A stretch of 64,000 nucleotides of DNA, taken from Hippasteria phrygiana (Eukaryota; Echinodermata; Asteroidea; Valvatida; Goniasteridae). Numbering within the stretch: the first letter of the stretch is position 1; every line of letters starts with the position of its first letter. Below, in pieces: positions 32,286-42,194 of this stretch. Position numbers and translations under genes: made by a program. The stretch is from contig JAZGUH010000564.1 of assembly GCA_037893225.1 (NCBI GenBank), positions 806,001 through 870,000 on the forward strand. Direction: 5' to 3'. Under the pieces are notes generated by a model. It ran no database searches. It worked only from the letters and a program-made list of their open reading frames with translations, and was not told the origin of the DNA.

Positions 32286-34048
32286 ATGGCCGGTCAACAA
32301 GCTACCGTGAGAGATGCTCTCTCCAGAAAACGAGGCTATGTATTTATCCTCACCACCAGCTGTGGCCAGACACCGTTTAAGAGAAATGCCAGACGTGTTT
32401 TACGACAATACCGTCATCTTTCAAAGACTCAACGCTCATGCAGATGTTAACCAGGAAGATGTCGTCTATCTGTGTGATAAACACCTTAAAGACTCTATGG
32501 ACTATATCATGGTACTCCACGATCCGTCTAAAGACCCGGTTGGCTGTCAGATTGCAGGAAAACATGTTCATGGCTACATCAGAACGGCAACGAAACTAAA
32601 CAATGCCCATCAGTGGAGGGTGTTAAAGAACGAAGCATTGGGGATGTGCCTCGAGGTCAACTCGCAACACGTCAAGTACTCTAAAGCGTTCATGACCTAT
32701 CTACAGATGCCGGGAAAGAGGGCCTTTGCCACCAACGTAAAGAATTACATGCAGCACAGTCCTACTATCGCCGAACTCTATGATTCTATCACGGCTGAAG
32801 AAATCAGACTCATGGCTGAAAAGAAAATCAGAGAACGTGGTCCAGCTAGACCAGAACCTCTGGGTACCCGACATACAGATAGTGAAGTGCTGCAATCATG
32901 ATACGCAAGTATAATGCCGCCAGCGCAAATGATCTCATGCAAAAAGTAATGTCGTATGAAACCAATGACATCAAGGCTACTGTCGAAAACGCTTTCTATA
33001 AAGGCAATTTCAATCAGTTATTTACAAAATGCAAGCAGATCGCACTCTTTGATTATCTAACTAGATCCATGGAAGAGTTAGAGGACGTATTTCGTCCCGA
33101 TGAGAGCCAAAAGTACGAGACTGTTGAAGAAAGCGCCAAAATACTAGCAAAATGGGCAAAAGAGCAGTCCATTGATCTGGTTGAACTGGCCGTTAGCATC
33201 CATCAAATTATGGACAAAAAGCTATCTAAAGTCAACACACTCGTACTCGAAGGGGCTTCCAATGCCGGAAAAACTTGGCTCGTCAACTCTTTGGCTGACC
33301 TTTCTGTACATTACGGAGAGATCAGCCAAGGCAACTCTGGTTACACATTTTTGTGGCAAGAGTGCGTAGACAAGAGAATTATCATCTTCAACGAACCGTA
33401 CTTTGATCAGTGCATCATAGAAAAGGCCAAAATTGTTCTAGAGGGTCAACAAACTTTTGTGCCCGTCAAACATCAGGGCGAGGCCTTTCTGAGACGTACA
33501 CCCGTGTTTGTGACGTCAAACCAACCCCTCTGGCGACTTGCCGCAAGAGAAAAACGCGCCATACTCAATAGGTGCGTTATGTATCGCGACCTAAGCGCAC
33601 AAGAATGGTTGCAGCACGTTCATGGTCGGTGCCACACCCACTGGTCTGGAGATACCTAAGAGAAGTCCGGTACCCAGACGCCGAAGAGTGGGATAACGAT
33701 CGCAAACCAGCACCACCTTCTCCACCCATCAGCCCTAACAATCGACTCATGTGGGCTCCAATACCCTTGCCTACAGACGTCGTCGTTGACAATCCCTATG
33801 GCGGAGAACCTGTCACCATCGACCATGGTTGGGGGACAGATTTTGAAGAAGAAGAACTGTGGAGGCAGGCCTTTGAGCTAGAACCGATGCGACCCATTGC
33901 CGAGTACTTCACCGTCCCATCACCCATCTCAATTCCAACTACACCCACTCCATCTGACATTGATCTGTTTATTGGGGTACGCAAGGTCACTTCAGATCTT
34001 GTAGAGGTCACTACCCTCGACAAAAACCCACCTCATGATGAATTCTAA
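32286..34048 (+). pseudogene. NS1: NS1 with three frameshifts (copy H)
   Basis: Full-length NS1 homology with all motifs (KHVHGY, MTYLQMPGK, GASNAGKT, IIIFNEP, FVTSNQPLWR, tail ending KNPPHDEF). It is broken three times: one extra base near 32339, one missing base near 32896 (before the frame restarting at 32898), and two extra bases near 33632. No in-frame stops besides those caused by the shifts are evident. Lineage of copy A. Confidence 0.9.
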
Positions 34049-34190
34049 ACTAATCCTAAATCATTAATTAATCTGTTTTTCTCTGACCGGTAGTACTAAT
34101 GAAAAGTGTTTATTGATTCCCTTTCAGCTATAGGCACATGTATAAAATGGTGTCTTTATAATAATTGTACATAGATTGTTTGTTGCGGCC

Positions 34191-34196
34191 AATAAA
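34191..34196 (+). terminator. poly(A) signal of copy H
   Basis: AATAAA in the conserved gttgcggccaataaattt context about 140 nt after the NS1 stop. Confidence 0.75.
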
Positions 34197-34238
34197 TTTC
34201 ATGTAAAATCCAAAACTTGTCTTTCTTGTGAATAATTG

Positions 34239-34605
34239 TGACGTCATCTCATTTGCATAACGACGACGCTTATTCTATTCTATTAAAAACATTAAAATCT
34301 ATTTATAGTAACTCAACCTTTTAGAGGGACCTCATAGGAAGGGACGTCGTCGTTGGCGGGTAGTATTTTTTTCATTAGTTAAGCTGGGCGTCGTCGTCGT
34401 ATGCAAATTTTTTTTTAAATTTTTTTTTTTGATCAAAATTCGCCAAGGCGCGACTGGCGATGGCCGCTTTAGCGGCCATGCGAATTTTGATCAAAAAAAA
34501 AATTTAAATTTTTTTTTTTTTTTTGTTCACAAAAATTTGCATACAACGACGACGCCGACCTCAACTAATGAAAAAAATAGGCAACAACGACGACGGCCCT
34601 GCCAA
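34239..34605. repeat. ITR between copies H and I
   Basis: Complete palindromic ITR: CRE/octamer block (octamer-like word atttgcat), tataaata in reverse, GTCGTC words, AT-rich arm, hairpin core (gccaaggcgcgactggc and ggccgctttagcggcc) bounded by gatcaaaa/ttttgatc, and the returning arm with gacgacgccgacctcaac. One cross-arm is shortened. It ends abruptly inside the outer arm, where NS1 tail sequence of copy I begins. Confidence 0.85.
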
Positions 34606-37229
34606 CAGACTTTGAAGAAGAAGAACTGTGGAGGCAGGCCTTTGAGCTAGAACCGATGCGACCCATTGCCGAGTACTTCACCGTCCCATCACCCATCTCA
34701 ATCCCAACTACACCCACTCCATCTGACATTGATCTGTTTATTGGGGTACGCAAGGTCACTTCAGATCTTGTAGAGGTCACTACCCTCGAACAATTGGACT
34801 GTGCTGAATTTTTCCTCGATCAACCCTCTCCGGTGAAGGTAAAATATGGAGCATACAGCAATACTCCCCCTGATCTCAATGCCAGGTTCAATACAATTCG
34901 TTGTATTACCACTCAATGGATCGACAATCATGAAGATGAAGAACTACAACAAGATAGAGATTGGAAAAATCCCCGTAAAACAATAACTGGTTTGGAGAAC
35001 TGGGATTCTTTACCGTACTTTGATCAACCCAGTGATGCCGATAAACCATTTCTACCTTTCCCGGTACATTTATGGGGATATAATTATTGCGGTCCCGGTA
35101 CTCGAGATTTTAACCGAAAACCACTTGATCATATCGATAATATCTGTCGCGTACACGATTTAATGTATGCAGATCCTTCATTAACCACCTTTTATGCAGA
35201 TAAAATGATGATCTATAATTTGTGGGCATGTCCGGGAATGACCGCATTTTTCTTAAAGAGCATATTTCAGACCAAAGTTTGGTTTGATACGCATTTCCCC
35301 GGATTGAGTAATTTTATGTTTCGACCGAATATCGGAGCTAAACATCACTTTAAACAAATTGGTGACATTACAACGCTGACTAAACCCGAGGTAGTAGCAC
35401 ATCATACAGATCATACAGATGATGTATCGGCAGTAGTACCAATTTTAGATTATTTGGAAGACCCACCCTTTGAAGAAAATTTAAAATGGACACAACGACT
35501 GTATATTGCTGATGCAGCACTTTTTATGTTCCAACATCAACCGGAGAATAAGCGTGATACCGCTTTACAAAGTGCGTGGGAATACTACAGTCCTTACATT
35601 AAGAACAGTTCTGATGTTGGTATATGGGAAGGATGGCAAGTTGAAGGATTAAGACCCGCATATCGTGCAAGACCCAACGAACCACTCTTGATCAGTACTC
35701 AAGGATTAAAGAGTTTTCATATAAGATCAAAATGGACAGATACACGTGGTGATTTTCATCAATCGGATAATAAATGGTGTGTGGCAGCATGTCCGTATTA
35801 TGCTAATAGATGGACATCTTCACCGACAGATTTACAAGCCAGTGTTGAATTTGAAGACCAACATTTTCAAGATCGTCGCAAGATATTTCCCGAAAACGAA
35901 TATTTTTTTGGAATTGTTGAATTTATAATATCTAATCATCAGCAACAATGTATTAGTGCTCCCGGTGTAGGTGAAAAAGTACGTTATGCTGCTGATTCTC
36001 CTATTGGTGATTGGTTAAACATGTTAAAATTTCGGACCTTTCAAGAATTTAATCAATCAGATGATATTGATTTTAGATATATACCAAGAGGTGATTACCA
36101 GGGATCAATGTTAAATTGTCATTATGCCAATGATAATCTATTCCAGTTTGGATGGGATGCAAATCTATACCCATTGGATACAACCACAATAGCCGAACCG
36201 GGAAGTCCGTATAGTTATTTTAGATGGCACGTATCAAAATGGCTTCGACCAGATGAAATCTTATCAGAAATGTTAGATATTTTTTGGGAAGCTCCTACAC
36301 AATCAAGTGATGGTGGTACGCGTTATGATGAATTTGTGCACTTGCTCGGTCCGACTCATTCTCTACATAGATGGTTTAATCCATACGGAGACGTACCAGA
36401 GATTAGTGTACAGGTACGACGAGGTTTTAGAGCTGCATGGAACGACTGGTCTCTAGACGAACGAAAAGCAGCGTATCAAAAGATGATGGATCTTAATGAT
36501 ACCGATTTGTCATATAATGTATTTGGTCATAAAGTATATACGGATGCTAGTCAATTAAATGTGCTTGAACCGATGCTATTAGAATGGGGTCCAGAAATGG
36601 GTGGTTCGGATAGGGCCATATGCGAAACAGAAAGGTTTGATGATTATGTTAAACGTATGAAACGTCCATTGTTGGATAGAATTAATGCTTATATGGCTAA
36701 TAGAAATAAAACTGTAGAAGAAGCATTAGTACTATATAGTGAAGAACATTCGGCGGAAAACGCAGATGCACCCGAACCCGAAGACGAAGGAGGTCCAAAT
36801 TCACCGGGCGAAGAACATTCGGCTCTAGAACCACCCGGAGGTTATCAACCCCAAGATCCCGAACCTCCACCGGCAAAACTACCCGAACCTCCACCGGCAA
36901 AACTACCCGAACCTCCACCGGCAAAACTACCCCGATTACCAGAAACACCACCAGATTCACCCGAACATCCCGGTGAAGTACCCGGACCCATGGCTTCTAC
37001 TGACGAAACGGCTGCGCCTTCTGGTGGAGCAGGTACCAGCGAACCCGGTCCCGGACACCACGACGGAGTATCAGTGGGCGGCGACGGTTCACTGCTTTAT
37101 TCTAAATCATTCACTCATTATGTGTCCACCAATAGTAATAACGGAATTACTAAACAGGGAGGCAAATTTAAATTAGATCAAAGGTCGCCGCCCGATCCGC
37201 CAAGGCGGATCGGGCGATGGCCGCTTTAG
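34606..37229 (+). CDS. in-frame NS1-tail/VP fusion (copy I)
   Basis: From 34606 the sequence matches the NS1 C-terminal tail; ATG 34656 opens an 857-codon frame. After ~45 NS1 residues (…DLVEVTTLE) it passes in frame at ~34788 into VP at QLDCAEFFLDQ (VP residue ~40), missing only the VP N-terminus. PLA2 motifs YCGPGT and DNICRVHDLMY are intact, as are the middle region and linker (three PPPAKLPE repeats). The frame leaves VP at 37176 (KFKLD), soon after the hinge, and reads into an ITR hairpin for ~18 residues. The jelly-roll domain is missing. NS1-end to VP-start order suggests junction formation between tandem or circular genomes. Confidence 0.85.
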
Positions 37230-37249
37230 CGGCCATGCGACCTTTGATC
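37176..37249. repeat. ITR hairpin, second sequence type
   Basis: 74-bp palindrome gatcaaaggtcgc…gcgacctttgatc with cross-arms cgatccgccaaggcggatcg and ggccgctttagcggcc. The first cross-arm differs from the cgtcgcgccaaggcgcgac of the other ITRs. Identical hairpins occur at 41230-41303 (opposite orientation) and 48231-48304. The VP of copy I joins it through a shared GATCA. Confidence 0.9.
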
Positions 37250-38310
37250 TGGACATCAATTGCTGTCCTGTGGAAAATTGAGCACTTTTTTATGCAATAT
37301 TTGGCTTGTCCATCAAACTTGTGTAGAGTTTCTTATGCAATAAATTTGTGTCATTGACAGGCAGAATAAAAAGGAAATAAAACTTTATATATTTTTCTCA
37401 AGAAAACCAAAGATTGCCTTCCTGTCCTGAATTTGTGCAGTAGTCCTTTCACCTTGGTTACACAAAGTTGCAATTAATTGAACGATTACTAATCGTGGGC
37501 TGATTTTTTCCATCAATGGTTCATTGGAAAGCTAATAACTTTTGCAATTCTGGCAAATGAGAAATTCAATTTGAAAATGTATTTGTTTGGGTGCCACGCC
37601 CAAACGCACGGACAGTACATCTTTAACTATGCTGGGTTTGGGTGGAGAAGGGGGGGGGGTGTCACTAAGTCTGTCACTCCCAGATCCTGTGCTCCAATTT
37701 GAAGAATCACTGTCATGCCACTCATCAGGGCCATCCATTTTTTCAATACAGCTAAATAAACAAATGGAAATTTGTAGACGGGTGCCACTGGAAACACAGA
37801 ATGTAGCATAAAAGCCAAATTAGGAAATATGTCAAAACTTAGATAAATAACAGGAAGTCTTAGAAAACTCTTCACTGTAGTTGAAGTCAAGTTAAATTGC
37901 TGCAAACTTTTGTGTTTAATGACATGTGGAATTGAGTACAAATATAGCTTTAAGATTTAGTTTAGTTCAGAAACTAGTTCAAAAACAAAAATATATTTTA
38001 TTTAAAACCAGAGTATGCATAATGATACGGCAAGATGAGTTTCAGGTAATGTACAAGCTTAAAGTCAGGTACCCTTTAAAAACAAGCTTTTTAAGGTAAG
38101 GTAAACAAAACTTAAACGAATTATGATTTGTATTTCAGAGATTAAGTCATCTAATCAAAATGGAATCTAAGGTTGGGCCATCAAAGGAAAAGAAGTGGGA
38201 GGCCTCATAAGATTACTTGGAGGGAACTTGTGTACCTTCATGCTGATATCAAAAGGGAATTTCACCATGTGCAATAGCTAACCACAAAATCTATAGATGT
38301 TGCTCTTTGA
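37250..38310 (+). repeat. host repeat R1, left 1 kb
   Basis: Starts ctggacatcaattgctg then tcctgtggaaaattgag and follows R1 as in 48305-49370. It breaks off at ctctttgagta, where half an ITR begins. Inverted with respect to the R1 copy at 38676-41229, so 37.25-41.3 kb is a large imperfect palindrome. Confidence 0.88.
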
Positions 38311-38426
38311 GTAACGTCGTCGTTATGTAAAAATTTTGTTCTTTGTTCTTTGTTTAGGTCGTCGTCGTCGTTATTCAAATGAGGTCAAAGGTCGCATGGC
38401 CGCTAAAGCGGCCATCGCCAGATCGG
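38311..38426. repeat. half ITR (left end of R1 minigenome)
   Basis: cgtcgtcgttatg, tttgttctttgtttagg, GTCGTC run, tcaaaggtcgc and the ggccgctaaagcggcc arm, ending at agatcgg as at 29925. It lacks the CRE/octamer promoter block. Confidence 0.82.
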
Positions 38427-38675
38427 AGTCAAATAGTCAGCGCGCAGATGTTTGGCTAGGTGCCAAGACGCACGCGTTACGCGTAAAGCGTTGCGCGCTA
38501 TAGACCGCGTTATCAAAACACAACGCGAGCGTATTCATAACAACAACGACGATATGATATTGTTATTTTAAATTTAAACGTCATTCTGCCAAGATGTCTG
38601 CCCACCTCAACACCGTCGCTGCACAATTAAACAGAGAGGCATTATTGCCTCACTTCGTCACCCGCAGCGAGGAGA
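38427..38675 (+). pseudogene. VP tail and NS1 5' end in the R1 minigenome
   Basis: VP end (AQMFG, stop 38457-38459), VP-NS1 spacer, NS1 ATG 38594 and ~24 codons. Two bases are missing near 38633 relative to copy E (aacagagaggc against aacagaaagaggc), so the short NS1 frame shifts and runs into host DNA (apparent 69-residue frame). Homology stops at cccgcagcg, as in the other two minigenome copies. Confidence 0.8.
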
Positions 38676-39298
38676 TATATACACCATTACCCTTTTGGCA
38701 ATACATTTACAGTGTTGTGCATTATTATTCGAACACTTGCCACATTTTAGGTACTTTAGTTGTTAGTAATGAAATGGCAATCAATATAAACCAGGCATTG
38801 TAAGGCATTAAATATCAATTTCTCCAGATATGTTAAGTGTTCAAATACTTTTTCACACGTATACAAGCACTATTGTTGAAAATTAAAAGATTTCATAGAT
38901 ATATGATTGCCAAGTGTTCAAATAATTTTGCACACCACTGTATCATGTTGATTTATCCCTTTTATAACTGAAAGATTTAGTTAAAAGGTGCAAATACTCC
39001 TTACAAAATGATGAAAAATAATAAATAGTTCATAACAGATGACATTTTATGTGTAATGTGACCTGTGTCAACTGAAAGAAAAATATTTACTCAACTATTT
39101 GCCAGTGTAAACCAGACATTGTAAGGCATTAAATATCAATTTCTTCAGATATGTCAGGTGTTTAAATACTTTTGCACTCGTATACAAGCACTATTGAAAC
39201 ATTTCATCACTAACAACTAAAGTACCTAAAATATGCCAACTGCTCGAATAATTTTGCACACCACTGTAAATGTATTGCCAAAAGGGGTAATGGTGTAT
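38676..39298. mobile_element. non-autonomous DNA transposon (Tc1/mariner-like MITE)
   Basis: Terminal inverted repeats of about 100 bp: caccattacccttttggc…tacagtg(g/t)tgtgcaaaatt at one end and its complement at the other, flanked by TA. An internal extra copy of the cagtggtgtgcaaaattatt word (near 38900-38945) suggests a dimeric or nested structure. No transposase. The TIR word resembles Tc1-type ends (recalled, not searched). Confidence 0.65.
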
Positions 39299-41229
39299 TG
39301 TTTTGCTTATATAGAGGTTTTGATTAAAATGTTCAGGGCTCATGGTGGTCAAGTTCGTTGAATTAGACAGGTGTAAATTAACAAAGCTGCAACTGCTTGA
39401 TCCAATAATTATAATTTCCAACTTATTTTGATTATACTGTTCATTTGTCAATTATACACACACCTGAATAATTTATCATGGTGATTACCTTGCTTCACAA
39501 TTTCAAGTTGAAGAACAGCCTGATGGAAATGGTAGGCTGAAGACTTCAATAATAATTTCAAACATAACAGTTTTAAATCAGCTATGGTTGCTGACTATAA
39601 ATGAAAGTGACATGCTTTTGTAAACTTTATTGTTAGTGTCCATTTTGTGAGAATTATGCTGTGCCCATCAACAAAACTGCTTTTGAAAAATTCCTACCAC
39701 ATTCTTTCAAGTTTGCATGATAAAGTTAGATTTTTTCCTGCAATTCAGGAAAAATATACAATGTTGGCAATAACTCAAAATGTTCCATGTGTGCAGAGAT
39801 ACATTTTAAGGAATGCATTTATTGTACTGATAATTGTCAGATCTTTTCAGATCAAACATATGATTGACAGGCTTACTTCCAAGATAAGTCATATGAGGAT
39901 TTTATCCTGTTTGTGCAGGGAAGGAGCCATTTTCTAGCCCTTCTTAAAAATGGCCCATTTTTATGTTGTTTTTTGGTTCGTTATGCTTATGCTGTACAAA
40001 GGCAGACAAGTTCCCTCAAAGTAATCTTATGAGGCCTCCCACTATATTTCCTTTGGTGGCCCAGCCTTGGATTCAATTATGCTTTTGGGGGGTTAGAACT
40101 GGGGACTAAATCCCCTAGGGCATGTCAGGTTTTATTAGAAGCAGTGGAATTAAACACATACTTTACTCAAAGAGCAACATCTATAGATTTTGTGGTTAGC
40201 TATTGCACATGGTGAAATTCCCTTTTGATATCAGCATGAAGGTACACAAGTTCCCTCCAAGTAATCTTATGAGGCCTCCCACTTCTTTTCCTTTGATGGC
40301 CCAACCTTAGATTCCATTTTGATTAGATGACTTAATCTCTGAAATACAAATCATAATTCGTTTAAGTTTTGTTTACCTTACCTTAAAAAGCTTGTTTTTA
40401 AAGGGTACCTGACTTTAAGCTTGTACATTACCTGAAACTCATCTTGCCGTATCATTATGCATACTCTGGTTTTAAATAAAATATATTTTTGTTTTTGAAC
40501 TAGTTTCTGAACTAAACTAAATCTTAAAGCTATATTTGTACTCAATTCCACATGTCATTAAACACAAAAGTTTGCAGCAATTTAACTTGACTTCAACTAC
40601 AGTGAAGAGTTTTCTAAGACTTCCTGTTATTTATCTAAGTTTTGACATATTTCCTAATTTGGCTTTTATGCTACATTCTGTGTTTCCAGTGGCACCCGTC
40701 TACAAATTTCCATTTGTTTATTTAGCTGTATTGAAAAAATGGATGGCCCTGATGAGTGGCATGACAGTGATTCTTCAAATTGGAGCACAGGGTCTGGGAG
40801 TGACAGACTTAGTGACACCCCCCCCCCCCTTCTCCACCCAAACCCAGCATAGTTAAAGATGTACTGTCCGTGCGTTTGGGCGTGGCACCCAAACAAATAA
40901 ATTTTCAAATTGAATTTCTCATTTGCCAGAATTGCAAAAGTTATTAGCTTTCCAATGAACCATTGATGGAAAAAATCAGCCCACGATTAGTAATCGTTCA
41001 ATTAATTGCAACTTTGTGTAACCTAGGTGAAAGGACTACTGCACAAATTCAGGACAGGAAGGCAATCTTTGGTTTTCTTGAGAAAAATATATAAAGTTTT
41101 ATTTCCTTTTTATTCTGCCTGTCAATGACACAAATTTATTGCATAAGAAACTCTACACAAGTTTGATGGACAAGCCAAATATTGCATAAAAAAGTGCTCA
41201 ATTTTCCACAGGACAGCAATTGATGTCCA
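38676..41229 (-). repeat. host repeat R1, full 2.5-kb copy (cargo of minigenome)
   Basis: Full R1 in reverse orientation relative to 37250-38310: MITE at one end (38676-39298), the tcctgtgg end at ~41214. Inside are two diverged direct copies of a ~75-bp block with gtgggaggcctcataagatt, a poly-C/G tract (40811) and decayed coding-like sequence with many stops. The short frames here (for example the 106-residue one at 40536) have no recognised relatives and are conserved only because the copies are recent. It is bounded by viral sequence on both sides. Confidence 0.85.
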
Positions 41230-41303
41230 GATCAAAGGTCGCATGGCCGCTAAAGCGGCCATCGCCCGATCCGCCTTGGCGGATCGGGCGGCGACCTTTG
41301 ATC
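41230..41303. repeat. ITR hairpin, second sequence type (minigenome/provirus J junction)
   Basis: Perfect 74-bp palindrome with gatcaaaggtcgc ends and the ggccgctaaagcggcc and cgatccgccttggcggatcg arms, in the opposite order to the copy at 37176. Followed by gacgacgacaacgacc and the outer arm leading into the main palindrome of provirus J. Confidence 0.9.
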
Positions 41304-41400
41304 TCATTTGAATAAAATTTGAATGACGACGACAACGACCTAAACAAAGAACAAAGAAAAAAAGATAGATTTACATACCGACGACGACGCGACGGCCAAT

Positions 41401-41785
41401 ACCTCATTGAACGTCGCGTCGTCGTTGGGGTTCTTTTTTTCATTAGTCTAGATTGTCGTCGTCGTTATGCAAATTTTTTAATTTTTTTTTTGTTCAAATT
41501 TCGCATGGCCGCTTTAGCGGCCATCGCCCGTCGCGCCAAGGCGCGACTGGCGACGGGCGACGGGCGATGGCCGCTAAAGCGGCCATGCGAAATTTGAACA
41601 AAAAAAAAATTAAAAAATTTGCATAACGACGACGACAATCTAGACTTATGAAAAAAAGAACCCCAACGACGACGCGACGTTCAATGAGGTCCCTCTAAAA
41701 GGTTATGTTACTATAAATAGATAGAATAGTTAATTAAACTTAATAAATTAAAGCGTCGTCGTTATGCAAATGAGCCATGACGTCA
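41401..41785. repeat. left ITR of provirus J
   Basis: Palindrome 41401-41690 (acctcattgaacgtcgcgtc to its complement) with GTCGTCGTT arms. The core has ggccgctttagcggcc, gtcgcgccaaggcgcgac and a second ggccgctaaagcggcc around a gacgggc duplication. The inner unique part has tataaatag, GTCGTC, octamer atgcaaat and the CRE. Confidence 0.9.
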
Positions 41786-41804
41786 TCACTCAACGGCATA
41801 AAAG
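41764..41804 (+). promoter_or_regulatory. ITR-proximal promoter of provirus J
   Basis: Perfect octamer atgcaaat (41764-41771), CRE tgacgtca (41778-41785) and TATA-like cataaaag (41797-41804). ORF1 starts 33 nt further on. Order and spacing match B and C. Confidence 0.72.
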
Positions 41805-41837
41805 AGTTGAGAAGACGTTATTTAACCATTTTTCAAA

Positions 41838-41993
41838 ATGTACACTCTCGGAGCAGTCAGAGACGTTTTGCTTGTCTATGTGTTATTAAAAACAATTTGG
41901 TATTATTATGTTTTTGATAGTGCTATATGTGGCGCTTGTCAACCTGTTATTGAAGATACTACGGTTACTCATCCGGCATCTTTTGGAACTTAG
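41838..41993 (+). CDS. ORF1, 51-residue hydrophobic microprotein (provirus J)
   Basis: First ATG after the promoter. Product starts MYTLGAVRDVLLVYVLLK and ends VTHPASFGT. A hydrophobic, Tyr/Trp-rich stretch at about residues 10-28 could be one membrane span; the C-terminal half is polar with two Cys (CGAC). Same length and near-identical sequence in provirus B. TAG is followed by two bases, then the ORF2 ATG. No recognised family. Confidence 0.7.
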   Translation: MYTLGAVRDVLLVYVLLKTIWYYYVFDSAICGACQPVIEDTTVTHPASFGT

Positions 41994-41995
41994 AT

Positions 41996-42193
41996 ATGGC
42001 CTTCAACCACGTAGACCTCCAAGAACTAGACGCCGTCTTTGAAAATGATGTAAAGCAGCAGGACATAGATGCTCAAATACAACGAGTGGAGAATATTGCG
42101 TTGGACATTCACTGCCGTCTAGTTTGGGTGTCTTCAATCTACGGAGCTTGCATTGTATTATTAGCAATTGCCGTTATTGTCATTAGTGTTTAA
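41996..42193 (+). CDS. ORF2, 65-residue tail-anchored membrane microprotein (provirus J)
   Basis: Begins MAFNHVDLQELDAVFENDV; the acidic, helix-prone N-terminal half has Leu/Val/Ile spaced as in a short coiled coil. The C-terminal ~22 residues (from about HCRLVWVSS to AIAVIVISV) are strongly hydrophobic with no charged tail, the pattern of a tail anchor. Three homologous copies in the window keep the length exactly. TAA, one base, then VP ATG, an arrangement favouring coupled termination-reinitiation. Confidence 0.8.
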   Translation: MAFNHVDLQELDAVFENDVKQQDIDAQIQRVENIALDIHCRLVWVSSIYGACIVLLAIAVIVISV

Positions 42194-42194
42194 G

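Noticed and set aside
32314..32901. Short NS1 proteins in copy H as separate genes
   Set aside because: The three open pieces are one NS1 split by frameshifts; the starts are internal methionines.
40536..40908. R1 frames (~105 and ~80 residues) as genes
   Set aside because: Overlapping frames on opposite strands include a variable poly-C tract; neighbouring sequence is full of stops and no domain is recognised. Conservation reflects recent duplication.
38676..41229. R1 as a viral gene block
   Set aside because: It has no viral homology, carries a MITE and decayed coding debris, and one copy (52972-55502) is continuous with host DNA.
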